In this document: in pieces, positions 1 to 6,769 of the stretch
How the letters are laid out: each line of letters opens with the position of its first letter
Position numbering within the stretch: the stretch's first letter is position 1
From: Pseudomonadota bacterium
Lineage (GTDB): Bacteria > Pseudomonadota > Alphaproteobacteria > Rhizobiales > Beijerinckiaceae
Direction: 5' to 3'
Length of the DNA: 15,278 bases
Assembly: GCA_023426505.1 (NCBI GenBank)
Contig: JAFAAP010000313.1
Span: forward strand, 1 to 15,278
The notes under the pieces: model-generated
What the model was told of the DNA's origin: nothing
Databases searched by the model: none
The model's input: the letters and a program-made list of their open reading frames with translations, nothing else
Program-made: the position numbers and the translations under genes

Positions 1-1172
1 CCTACGGTGCAGGCTTCTTCTACATCCCCGGCACCGAAACCTGCCTCCGCGTCGGCGGCCGTGTTCGCGCCGACTACCTGTACGGCGAGCCGCTCGTCCG
101 CGGTGAGGACGCCATCGGCTTCCGCGCCCGTGGCCGCATCCAGCTCGACGCCCGCACGGCGACCGCTTACGGCCTGCTCCGTACGTTCGTCCGCTTCGAG
201 ATCACCCGCTCCACGGGCACGCCGTTCGGCCTCGGCAACACGGGCATTGTCAGCACCTCGCCGAACGTCGCTCAGGCTTTCGTGCAGTTCGGCGGCCTGA
301 CCGCTGGTCGCGTCACCTCGTTCTTCTCGAATGGCGATCTGCCCACCGACCATATGGGCACGCTGCGCTTCGACGACGCGCCGGACGTCAACCTGCTCGC
401 CTACACCTTCTCGTTCGGCAACGGCTTCTCGGCCACGCTGGCCATTGAAAGCGGTCTCGATCGCCGTTCGAACGGTTTCCTGGTCGCCGGCACCACCGCG
501 CTTCCGGTCACTTATGCGGGAGAGCGTGCGCCGGATGTCGTCGGTGTCCTCAAGTATGACGGTACGTGGGGTACGGCCTCGCTCCATGGCGCCGTGCACC
601 AGATTCGATCCAACGATCTGGTGACGCCCTTCGGCGCCGCCATTCCGGTCTATCCGGACACCGAGTACGGCTTCGCGATCTCGGCCCAAGTCGGCGTGAA
701 CCTGCCGATGCTGGCCGAAGGCGATGCGGCCTGGATCGCGGGCACCTATACCAGCGGCGCGTTCAGCTACATCACGGGCGGCTCCACCGATACGCTCTCC
801 ACGGGCGTGCTCAACGGGATCTTGGCCGACGCCTACATCAACCCGGTGACCGGCGATCTCGACCTCGGCAAGGGCTGGTCGGTGGCCGGCGGCTTCCGCC
901 ACTACTGGACCCCCGAGCTGCGCTGGAACATTTTCGGCTCCTATGCGCGGTTCGACTATTCGACGGGCGCTCTCGCGTCCGGCCTCGCCGACTTCGACGA
1001 AACCCGCATCGGTACGAACCTGATCTGGCAGCCGGTCTCCGGCCTCGATATTGGCGCTGAGGTCATCTACGCCCGGCTCGATCCACGTGGTCGCGTGACT
1101 CTGGCCGACGGCACATCGTTCGGCTCGGACAGCGCCTGGGAAGGCCGTCTGCGCGTACAGCGAGACTTCTGA
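1..1172 (+). CDS. Alphaproteobacterial porin (Porin_2 type), 5' truncated by window edge
   Basis: This is the C-terminal part of an outer-membrane beta-barrel porin for passive diffusion of small solutes. The reading frame is open from base 3 to the TGA at 1170-1172 (389 residues visible), so the signal peptide and first residues lie outside the window. The visible part begins YGAGFFYIPGTETCLRVGG, the conserved N-terminal motif of mature Rhizobiales porins (family knowledge). The rest is rich in Gly, aromatic residues and alternating short strands (RADYLYGE, GRIQLDART, GLDIGAEVIYARLDP), as expected of a barrel. It ends RVQRDF, with the terminal Phe recognised by the BAM assembly machinery. 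An ATG at 282 lies inside this same frame and is not a real start. A strong terminator follows, so this gene is separate from the nrd operon. The family is secure; solute specificity cannot be read from the sequence. Confidence 0.93.
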   Translation, partial: YGAGFFYIPGTETCLRVGGRVRADYLYGEPLVRGEDAIGFRARGRIQLDARTATAYGLLRTFVRFEITRSTGTPFGLGNTGIVSTSPNVAQAFVQFGGLTAGRVTSFFSNGDLPTDHMGTLRFDDAPDVNLLAYTFSFGNGFSATLAIESGLDRRSNGFLVAGTTALPVTYAGERAPDVVGVLKYDGTWGTASLHGAVHQIRSNDLVTPFGAAIPVYPDTEYGFAISAQVGVNLPMLAEGDAAWIAGTYTSGAFSYITGGSTDTLSTGVLNGILADAYINPVTGDLDLGKGWSVAGGFRHYWTPELRWNIFGSYARFDYSTGALASGLADFDETRIGTNLIWQPVSGLDIGAEVIYARLDPRGRVTLADGTSFGSDSAWEGRLRVQRDF

Positions 1173-1200
1173 TCCCGATCGTCCGAACGGATCCTCGAGA

Positions 1201-1230
1201 CCCCGGTGGCGACACCGGGGTTTTCTTTTT
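1201..1230 (+). terminator. Rho-independent terminator of the porin gene
   Basis: Perfect 8-bp GC-rich stem CCCCGGTG / CACCGGGG with loop GCGA, followed at once by TTTTCTTTTT. It lies 28 bases after the porin stop codon and separates it from the nrd leader. Confidence 0.93.
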
Positions 1231-1285
1231 GTCCACAGCATGAAAGCTGGCGGTAACCATACGGCGATTGCGCGGTGAAGAACGT

Positions 1286-1332
1286 GCACAATGTATTGAC
1301 GCCGCCGCTTTCCTTCCCACCATATGTAGATG
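1286..1332 (+). promoter_or_regulatory. Tandem NrdR-like boxes over the nrdAB promoter
   Basis: Two sites match the NrdR-box core CwATATwTwG pattern. Box 1 core CAATGTATTG (1289-1298) matches about 9 of 10 positions; box 2 core CCATATGTAG (1320-1329) about 8 of 10. Their starts are 31 bp apart, three helical turns, which is the spacing known for paired NrdR boxes. A TTGACG (1296-1301) overlaps box 1 and CATATG/TATGTA overlaps box 2, so a bound repressor would cover the probable promoter. The riboswitch begins right after box 2. NrdR is the (d)ATP-sensing repressor of reductase genes; its gene is not in this window. The flanking bases of both boxes match the consensus poorly. Confidence 0.6.
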
Positions 1333-1510
1333 TCAGCAGTCCCCGGATTCGCCTCCGGGGCTAAGAGGGAAATCGGTGCGCCTTCGGGCAAGGCCGATGC
1401 TGCCCCCGCAACTGTAAGCGGCGAGCCTTCGTCGAACACGCCACTGGTGATCCGTCACCGGGAAGGCCGACGAAGGCGGTGACCCGCGAGCCAGGAGACC
1501 TGCTTCTGAC
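1332..1510 (+). promoter_or_regulatory. Cobalamin (adenosylcobalamin) riboswitch in the nrdA leader
   Basis: The conserved elements appear in the usual order. A hairpin CCCCGG/CCGGGG (1341-1360) leads into CTAAGAGGGAA. GGTGCG comes next, then CCCCGCAACTGTAAGCGG, then GCCACTGG. The B12 box AGCCAGGAGACCTGC runs from about 1489 to 1503. GTCAG (1332-1336) pairs with CTGAC (1506-1510) to close the P1 stem. B12 riboswitches bind adenosylcobalamin and switch off downstream genes. The first gene downstream on the same strand is nrdA, starting 127 nt after the end of P1. Confidence 0.95.
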
Positions 1511-1562
1511 AGTCGATCACGTTCCTCGGGCGGGGTGCCCCGTTGGATCGCTCACCTGTCGT

Positions 1563-1628
1563 GGCGGGACTTTTCCGCCGTTTCTTCAGGCCTGCGCGTT
1601 CCTCGGCCCAAGCCCCCAACACATGGGG
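1563..1628 (+). promoter_or_regulatory. Probable riboswitch expression platform hairpins before nrdA
   Basis: Between the aptamer and the nrdA ATG there are two local hairpins. GGCGG (1563-1567) can pair with CCGCC (1575-1579) and is followed by GTTTCTT, a weak terminator-like element. CCCCA (1614-1618) can pair with TGGGG (1624-1628) around a 5-base loop, hiding the only purine-rich ribosome-binding candidate (GGGG) before the ATG at 1637. The second fits translational control by the riboswitch. Which hairpin operates is inferred from pairing only. Confidence 0.45.
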
Positions 1629-1636
1629 TTTGCCGA

Positions 1637-4510
1637 ATGTCTCATCTCCACCATCAGGACTTCACGTCCCCCGCATCGGCGCTGCCGCCGACGGGTCTTT
1701 CCGCACGCGCCGACGCGGAGCCCGGATACCGGGTGATCCGCCGCAACGGCGCCGTGACGCCCTTCGATCCGTCGAAGATCGCAGTTGCGCTCACGAAGGC
1801 GTTTCTGGCCGTCGAAGGCAACACCGCCGCGGCGTCCCGTCGGGTCCACGACATCGTCGAAGGGCTCACGCGTCAGATCGCCGACGCGCTCGTGCGCCGC
1901 GCCGATCATGGGCGCGCCTTCCACATCGAGGAGATCCAGGACCAGGTGGAGCTCGCCCTCATGCGCGGCGAGCACCACAAGATCGCGCGCGCCTATGTGC
2001 TCTACCGGGACGAGCGCGCCCGCGCCCGCGCCGCGGAGATGCAGGCAGCGGAGCCCCAGAGGCCGAGCCTGAACGTCAGGGCCGAGGATGGACGGCTCGT
2101 GCCGCTCGATCTCACGCGCCTCGCCCGTGTGGTGGAGGAGGCCTGCGAGGGGCTGGCCGACGTGTCGGCCGAGCGCATCCTCGCCGAGACCGAGCGCAAC
2201 CTCTATGACGGAATCTCGGCCGCGGAGCTGGCGCTGGCGCCGATCCTCGCCGCGCGCACGTTGATCGAGACAGAGCCGAACTACAGCCATGTGAGCGCGC
2301 GTCTGCTGCTCGACATGCTGCGCCGCGAGGCGCTGAGCTTCGTCCATGGCCGCGCCGAGCAGGCGCGGCAGAGCGAGATGAGCGAGCGCTACGTCGATTA
2401 CTTTTCGGCCTTCATCCGCAAGGGCATCGCGGTCCAGCTGCTCGATCCCGAACTCGCGCGCTTCGACCTCGCGCGTCTCGGTGCGGCTCTGAAGCCCGAG
2501 CGCGACTTGAACTTCCAGTTCCTCGGGCTGCAGACCCTCTACGACCGCTACTTCCTGCAGACGGAGGGCGTCCGCTTCGAGCTGCCGCAGGCCTTCTTCA
2601 TGCGCGTCGCCATGGGGCTGGCGCTGCGGGAAATCGACCGGGAGGCGAGGGCGATCGAGTTCTACGATCTCCTCTCGTCCTTCGACTTCATGTGCTCCAC
2701 GCCGACCCTGTTCAATTCCGGCACCCTGCGTCCGCAGCTTTCCTCCTGCTTCCTGACGAGCGTGCCGGACGACCTCGACGGCATCTTCAAGTCGATCAAG
2801 GACAACGCGCTGCTTGCAAAGTACTCCGGAGGGCTCGGCAACGACTGGAGCCGCGTGCGGGGCCTGGGCGCGCACATCAAGGGCACCAACGGCGAGTCGC
2901 AGGGCGTGGTGCCGTTCCTGAAGGTCGCGAACGACACGGCCATCGCGGTCAACCAGGGCGGCAAGCGGAAAGGCGCTGTCTGCGCCTATCTCGAGACCTG
3001 GCACATCGACATTGAGGAGTTCCTCGATCTGCGCAAGAACACCGGCGACGACCGCCGCCGCACCCATGACATGAACACGGCGAACTGGGTGCCGGACCTC
3101 TTCATGCAGCGGGTCGAGGCGAATGCGGACTGGACCCTGTTTTCGCCCGACGAGGCGCCCGATCTGCACGACCTCTACGGCCCCGCCTTCAAGACCGCCT
3201 ACGAGGCTTATGAGGCCAAGGCCGACCGGGGCGAGGTCAAGGTCTTCCGGCGCGTGCGCGCGGTCGATCTCTGGCGGCGCATGCTCACCATGCTGTTCGA
3301 GACCGGGCATCCCTGGATCACCTTCAAGGACCCGTGCAACATCCGCTCGCCGCAAGGCCACGTAGGCGTGGTGCACTCGTCGAACCTGTGCACGGAGATC
3401 ACCCTCAACACCTCGGACGACGAGGTCGCGGTGTGCAATCTCGGCTCCGTCAACCTCGTCAATCATCTGAGCGAGAGCGGGCTCGATTTCGCGCGGCTCG
3501 AACGCACCGTTCGGAAAGCCGTGCGGATGCTCGACAACGTGATCGACATCAACTTCTACACCATCCCGGAAGCGCGCCGCTCCAATCTCCGCCACCGCCC
3601 GGTGGGCCTGGGCCTGATGGGGTTCCAGGACGCCCTGCAGGCCCTGCGCATTGCGGTGGCGTCCGACGAAGCTTTGCGCTTCGCCGATGCAAGCATGGAA
3701 GCGATCAGCTACTTCGCGATCTCGGCCTCGTCAGAGCTTGCGGCCGAGCGCGGGCGCTATCCCTCCTTCGACGGCTCCCTGTGGAGCAGGGGCATTCTCC
3801 CCATCGACTCGGTCGAGTTGCTCGCTGAGGCGCGCGGCGGCCTCGACCTCGACCGCTCCTCGACCCTGGACTGGGACACCCTGCGGGAGCGGGTGCGCAG
3901 CACCGGAATGCGCAACTCCAACGTCATGGCCATAGCCCCGACCGCAACGATCTCCAACATCTGCGGCGTCGCGCAGTCGATCGAGCCGGCTTACCGCAAC
4001 CTCTATGTGAAGGCGAACATGTCAGGCGACTTCACGGTGGTGAATCCCGGCCTCGTGCGCGACCTGAAGGCCCGCGGGCTGTGGGACGAGGTGATGATCA
4101 GCGACCTGAAGTATTTCGACGGCAGCCTCGGCAGCATCGACCGCGTTCCGGACGACCTGAAGGCGCTCTACGCGACCGCCTTCGAGATCGACCCGTCATG
4201 GCTGATCGAGGGGGCGGCGCGGCGCCAGAAATGGATCGACCAGGCGCAGTCGCTCAATCTCTACATCGCCAATCCGAGCGGCCGGGCCCTCGACGCGCTC
4301 TACCGGCTCGCCTGGAAGCGGGGCCTCAAGACCACCTACTACCTGCGCTCCCTCGGCGCGACGCATGTGGAGAAATCGACACTCAAGGGTACGGACGGAA
4401 AGCTCAACGCCGTGTCCGTCGCGCCCGTCGCGGCGGCGGAGCCGATCACGGTTCCGGCCGCCCCGATGGCCTGCTCCATGGACGATCCCACCTGCGAAGC
4501 CTGCCAGTAA
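1637..4510 (+). CDS. nrdA: Ribonucleoside-diphosphate reductase, class I large subunit (NrdA)
   Basis: Catalytic alpha subunit that reduces ribonucleotides to deoxyribonucleotides, working with the NrdB encoded next (957 aa). An ATP-cone spans about residues 30-130 (YRVIRRNGAVTPFDPSKI), and a second, more divergent one about 145-240. These sense ATP/dATP and set overall activity. Active-site residues are visible: C371 in QLSSCFL; the thiyl cysteine C585 in NLCTE with N583 and E587; and C600 in VAVCNLGS. Radical-transfer tyrosines Y901-Y902 lie in KTTYYLR. The tail ends C953-E-A-C956-Q, the redox pair re-reduced by thioredoxin or glutaredoxin. The ATG at 1637 was chosen over an in-frame start at 1535, which would begin inside the leader and add 34 residues without family similarity. 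The ribosome site is weak (GGGG at 1625-1628) and may be masked. nrdB follows after 23 bp, so the two form an operon. Expression is probably controlled by the upstream B12 riboswitch and NrdR boxes. Confidence 0.96.
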   Translation: MSHLHHQDFTSPASALPPTGLSARADAEPGYRVIRRNGAVTPFDPSKIAVALTKAFLAVEGNTAAASRRVHDIVEGLTRQIADALVRRADHGRAFHIEEIQDQVELALMRGEHHKIARAYVLYRDERARARAAEMQAAEPQRPSLNVRAEDGRLVPLDLTRLARVVEEACEGLADVSAERILAETERNLYDGISAAELALAPILAARTLIETEPNYSHVSARLLLDMLRREALSFVHGRAEQARQSEMSERYVDYFSAFIRKGIAVQLLDPELARFDLARLGAALKPERDLNFQFLGLQTLYDRYFLQTEGVRFELPQAFFMRVAMGLALREIDREARAIEFYDLLSSFDFMCSTPTLFNSGTLRPQLSSCFLTSVPDDLDGIFKSIKDNALLAKYSGGLGNDWSRVRGLGAHIKGTNGESQGVVPFLKVANDTAIAVNQGGKRKGAVCAYLETWHIDIEEFLDLRKNTGDDRRRTHDMNTANWVPDLFMQRVEANADWTLFSPDEAPDLHDLYGPAFKTAYEAYEAKADRGEVKVFRRVRAVDLWRRMLTMLFETGHPWITFKDPCNIRSPQGHVGVVHSSNLCTEITLNTSDDEVAVCNLGSVNLVNHLSESGLDFARLERTVRKAVRMLDNVIDINFYTIPEARRSNLRHRPVGLGLMGFQDALQALRIAVASDEALRFADASMEAISYFAISASSELAAERGRYPSFDGSLWSRGILPIDSVELLAEARGGLDLDRSSTLDWDTLRERVRSTGMRNSNVMAIAPTATISNICGVAQSIEPAYRNLYVKANMSGDFTVVNPGLVRDLKARGLWDEVMISDLKYFDGSLGSIDRVPDDLKALYATAFEIDPSWLIEGAARRQKWIDQAQSLNLYIANPSGRALDALYRLAWKRGLKTTYYLRSLGATHVEKSTLKGTDGKLNAVSVAPVAAAEPITVPAAPMACSMDDPTCEACQ

Positions 4511-4533
4511 GCCGGCGTATGAGGACAAACACG

Positions 4534-5658
4534 ATGCTCGATTGGTCTGAACCCACTTCCGGCCGGACGCCGCTGATCCCGATCGGCGGAAGCGCCGCGC
4601 CTGCCGACGCCACCGGCCTCGGCACGATCGACCGCGGCGGCGGGCGCGTCAACGTCGACGACAAGGCGATGATCAACTGCCGCGCCGACGTGAACCAGCT
4701 CCTGCCTCTGAAGTACCGCTGGGCCTGGGAGAAGTATCTCGCCGGCTGCAGCAATCACTGGATGCCGACCGAAGTCTCCATGCAGGCCGATATCGCGCTC
4801 TGGAAATCGAAAGACGGCCTCACGGATGACGAGCGGCGTGCGGTGAAGCGCAATCTCGGCTTCTTCGCCGCCTCCGAGTCGCTCGTCGCCAACAACATCG
4901 TGCTGGCGATCTACCGGCACCTCACCAATCCGGAATGCCGGCAGTACCTGCTGCGTCAGGCCTTCGAGGAAGCGGTGCACACGCACACCTTCCAGTACAT
5001 CGTGGAGAGCCTCGGCCTCGACGAGGGCGAACTCTTCAACATGTACCGGGAGGTCCCATCGATCACCGACAAGGCCGCCTGGGCGCTCAATTATACCCAG
5101 AGCCTTGCCGATCCTGCCTTCGAGACCGGAACGCCGGACGCGGACCGGGCCTTCGTGCGCGATCTTATCGCGTTCTACGTGGTGTTCGAAGGGATGTGGT
5201 TCTACACCGGCTTCGCGCAGATCCTGTCACTGGGCCGGCGCAACAAGATGGTCGGCATCGCCGAGCAGTATCAGTATATCCTGCGCGACGAATCCATCCA
5301 CCTGAACTTCGGCATCGACGTCATCAACCAGATCAAGGCGGAGAACCCGCATGTCTGGACGAGTGCGTTCCAGGACGAGGTGCGCACTATGCTGCGCGAG
5401 GCGGCCGAGCTCGAGGCGGCCTATGGGCGGGATACCATGCCGCGCGGGTTTCTGGGGCTGAATGCGGCGTCGTGCGAGCAGTACATGCACTTCATCGCCA
5501 ACCGCCGCTGCGCGCAGCTCGGCCTCGGCCCCGTCTTCCCTGAGACGGAGAACCCGTTCCCGTGGATGTCGGAGGCCATGGACCTGAAGAAGGAAAAGAA
5601 CTTCTTCGAGACACGGGTCATCGAATACCAGAACGGCGGCGCGCTGAACTGGGAGTGA
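4534..5658 (+). CDS. nrdB: Ribonucleoside-diphosphate reductase small subunit, class Ic type (NrdB)
   Basis: Radical-generating beta subunit (374 aa) that makes the oxidant used by NrdA. The ferritin-like metal ligands are E115 (FFAASES), E146 and H149 (EEAVHTHTF), E219 (VVFEG), and E253 and H256 (LRDESIH). Spacings of 31 and 34 residues equal those between the matching E. coli ligands. The residue four after H149, which is the radical tyrosine Y122 in E. coli, is F153, and the first ligand is Glu rather than Asp. Both are hallmarks of class Ic enzymes such as Chlamydia trachomatis NrdB, which use a Mn(IV)/Fe(III) cofactor instead of a tyrosyl radical (established for that enzyme, inferred here). 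Y155 remains nearby. The C-terminus ETRVIEYQNGGALNWE keeps the tail tyrosine used for radical transfer. GAGGA at 4521-4525 favours the ATG at 4534 over one at 4519. Confidence 0.96.
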   Translation: MLDWSEPTSGRTPLIPIGGSAAPADATGLGTIDRGGGRVNVDDKAMINCRADVNQLLPLKYRWAWEKYLAGCSNHWMPTEVSMQADIALWKSKDGLTDDERRAVKRNLGFFAASESLVANNIVLAIYRHLTNPECRQYLLRQAFEEAVHTHTFQYIVESLGLDEGELFNMYREVPSITDKAAWALNYTQSLADPAFETGTPDADRAFVRDLIAFYVVFEGMWFYTGFAQILSLGRRNKMVGIAEQYQYILRDESIHLNFGIDVINQIKAENPHVWTSAFQDEVRTMLREAAELEAAYGRDTMPRGFLGLNAASCEQYMHFIANRRCAQLGLGPVFPETENPFPWMSEAMDLKKEKNFFETRVIEYQNGGALNWE

Positions 5659-5671
5659 CGTCCGACGAAGC

Positions 5672-5697
5672 AAGGCCCGGCTAGAAAGCCGGGCCTT
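5672..5697 (+). terminator. Hairpin terminator between convergent nrdB and the 83-aa gene
   Basis: Perfect 11-bp stem AAGGCCCGGCT / AGCCGGGCCTT with loop AGAA, 13 bases after the nrdB stop. The T-tract is short on both strands (TTC on plus, TTGCTT on minus). It probably ends transcription from both sides, since the next gene is convergent. Confidence 0.8.
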
Positions 5698-5720
5698 CAC
5701 CGCTCACCCAATGCTCAAGC

Positions 5721-5972
5721 TCAGCACTCGGTGGTCTTCTTCGTCTTGGTGTCGCCGAACTCGTCGGTCTTGGTCTTCGTCTCGGTGCTGCAGCCGACCG
5801 ATCCGGTGGAGTGGACGGTCGTCGAGGTCGACACGCTCGGCTCGGTCTTCTTCTCGATCGTGGTCTTGCTACCGAGAATTCCGTCTTCCTTCTTGATGGT
5901 CGTGGTCGTGTCCTGCGCGAAGGCGGCCGTGCTGAAGGCCGCTGCCGCAAGGACGAATACAAGCTTCTTCAT
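5721..5972 (-). CDS. Small secreted Thr/Lys-rich protein (83 aa)
   Basis: No named family is recognised. Residues 1-19 are a clear Sec signal peptide (MKKLVFVLAAAAFSTAAFA) with a predicted cut before Q20, so the mature protein of about 64 residues goes to the periplasm or outside. The mature part is rich in Thr, Lys, Ser and Glu with repeated TKTK/KTTIEKK/TKTKK blocks. It has two cysteines, C61 and the last residue C83, which could form a disulphide. A Shine-Dalgarno GGAG lies about 8 bases before the ATG. A perfect EcfG-type promoter sits 34 bases upstream of the start, so it is probably a general-stress gene. It converges on nrdB across a shared hairpin. The coding call is firm; the function is unknown. 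Confidence 0.8.
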   Translation of the reverse strand: MKKLVFVLAAAAFSTAAFAQDTTTTIKKEDGILGSKTTIEKKTEPSVSTSTTVHSTGSVGCSTETKTKTDEFGDTKTKKTTEC

Positions 5973-6005
5973 GGCGAATACTCCGTGGTTAAGTTCCTAT
6001 CTTCG

Positions 6006-6031
6006 AACGTCACCACAGCGGCTGCGGTTCC
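6006..6031 (-). promoter_or_regulatory. EcfG-type general stress promoter (perfect), minus strand
   Basis: Read on the minus strand: GGAAC (6031-6027), 17-base spacer, CGTT (6009-6006). This is exactly the -35/-10 consensus GGAAC-N16/17-CGTT of alphaproteobacterial EcfG sigma factors. The -10 ends 33 bases before the ATG of the 83-aa secreted protein at 5972, leaving a short leader that contains its ribosome site. Confidence 0.75.
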
Positions 6032-6091
6032 CGACAGCCTTCATGTCGATCTTATCGATGTGGTCGCCCAAGCTTGGCGGAGCGAAGACGC

Positions 6092-6244
6092 CTACTTCAT
6101 GAGCGTCAGAACCGCCGATGCGATGTTCAGCATCGCGAGCATGCCGAGAAGCGTCGTGACGACCGGCAGATGCGGGCGATCAGGGCGGGTCCGGTCCTCG
6201 CCGAGGGCCTGTCGATACGCAGATCCGTTGCCAAAGAAACCCAT
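6092..6244 (-). CDS. Small single-span membrane protein (50 aa)
   Basis: Short gene read on the minus strand, ATG at 6244 and TAG at 6092-6094. The product starts MGFFGNGSAYRQALGEDRTR, continues with a Pro/His/Arg-containing linker, and ends with one hydrophobic helix at about residues 28-48 (PVVTTLLGMLAMLNIASAVL) before LMK. It therefore looks like a tail-anchored or single-span inner-membrane protein with a charged N-terminal half. The case for coding is a textbook Shine-Dalgarno, GGAGG nine bases before the ATG, plus the coherent soluble-plus-helix composition. It lies 119 bases upstream of the 83-aa secreted gene on the same strand, and that gene has its own promoter in between. Family and function are unknown. 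Confidence 0.7.
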   Translation of the reverse strand: MGFFGNGSAYRQALGEDRTRPDRPHLPVVTTLLGMLAMLNIASAVLTLMK

Positions 6245-6353
6245 CGCTTTCGTCCTCCAGAGAGGCCAACCGAGAGATTCACGGGAGGATGGACCTGTTG
6301 CGGCGAACGGGAGGTGCGTCTTCGCACCTTGCAGTCTGTGCCGGGATCCCGTC

Positions 6354-6378
6354 GGAACTCGGCCGTTCAGGACAGGTT
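6354..6378 (+). promoter_or_regulatory. Weak EcfG-like promoter candidate before the lipoprotein
   Basis: GGAAC (6354-6358), 16-base spacer, GGTT (6375-6378). The -35 is exact and the -10 matches three of four bases of CGTT. It is 66 bases before the lipoprotein ATG at 6445. Suggestive only. Confidence 0.3.
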
Positions 6379-6444
6379 CAACGTGGCGGGCCGACCTTTG
6401 GCCCTATGACAAGCGTTCAGTCACCACGAGGGGAGATCATCTTC

Positions 6445-6738
6445 ATGCCCATCCAGTCGCGTCGCGCCGCCGTCCTGATCGCCGGAACCGCCCTGGTTGC
6501 CGTGGCGCTCGGGGGATGCACCGCCACCGCCGACATGGCCTACGGCGAGTACCAGTTCGGCCCCGGATACGGAGCGGGGCAGGTGTATGAGCGACGCGTC
6601 TATGCCGATACGGCCCAAGGGCTCGGCAGCGAGGAGTGCCGCACGGTGGTCCGGCGGCACGTGAACCGGTTCGGGGAGGTCGTCCGTCGCGAGCGCCAGA
6701 TCTGCGATGCGGCCCCGGAGGATGCGGACGGGTTCTGA
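6445..6738 (+). CDS. Small lipoprotein (97 aa)
   Basis: No named family is recognised. The N-terminus MPIQSRRAAVLIAGTALVAV followed by ALGGC is a lipoprotein signal peptide with lipobox L-G-G-C; C25 would be lipidated and cleavage would leave a mature protein of about 73 residues. The mature part contains a Tyr/Gly stretch (YGEYQFGPGYGAGQVYERRVY) and two cysteines further on (EEC near residue 70 and QIC near 89) that could form a disulphide around the segment RTVVRRHVNRFGEVVRRERQ. The ATG at 6445 is chosen because GGGGAG lies nine bases upstream and the lipobox is then correctly placed; an upstream in-frame ATG at 6289 lacks both. Probable location is the periplasmic face of a membrane. It converges on the coiled-coil gene, sharing a hairpin. 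Confidence 0.85.
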   Translation: MPIQSRRAAVLIAGTALVAVALGGCTATADMAYGEYQFGPGYGAGQVYERRVYADTAQGLGSEECRTVVRRHVNRFGEVVRRERQICDAAPEDADGF

Positions 6739-6740
6739 CA

Positions 6741-6769
6741 ATCGGGCGGCGTGAAGTGAGCCGCCCGAT
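6741..6769. terminator. Hairpin between convergent lipoprotein and coiled-coil genes
   Basis: Perfect 10-bp stem ATCGGGCGGC / GCCGCCCGAT around a 9-base loop, placed two bases after the lipoprotein stop and touching the stop codon of the minus-strand gene. No T-tract is present on either side, so it may act as a transcript-end stabiliser or a bidirectional terminator. Confidence 0.5.

Noticed and set aside
1586..3595. 669-aa open frame on the minus strand opposite nrdA
   Set aside because: It is antisense to a well-supported nrdA with catalytic residues in frame. Long antisense frames are common in GC-rich genes, and its product is Arg/Glu/Val-rich with no recognisable domain.
1637..4510. 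Class II (B12-dependent) reductase NrdJ, suggested by the riboswitch
   Set aside because: The product has ATP-cones, the NLCTE and tail CxxC arrangement and YY radical-transfer residues of class I, and is followed directly by a ferritin-like nrdB.
5973..5997. GGAAC on the minus strand at 5997-5993 as promoter of the 83-aa gene
   Set aside because: Its -10 would fall on the start codon and has no CGTT; the perfect site at 6031-6006 explains the gene.
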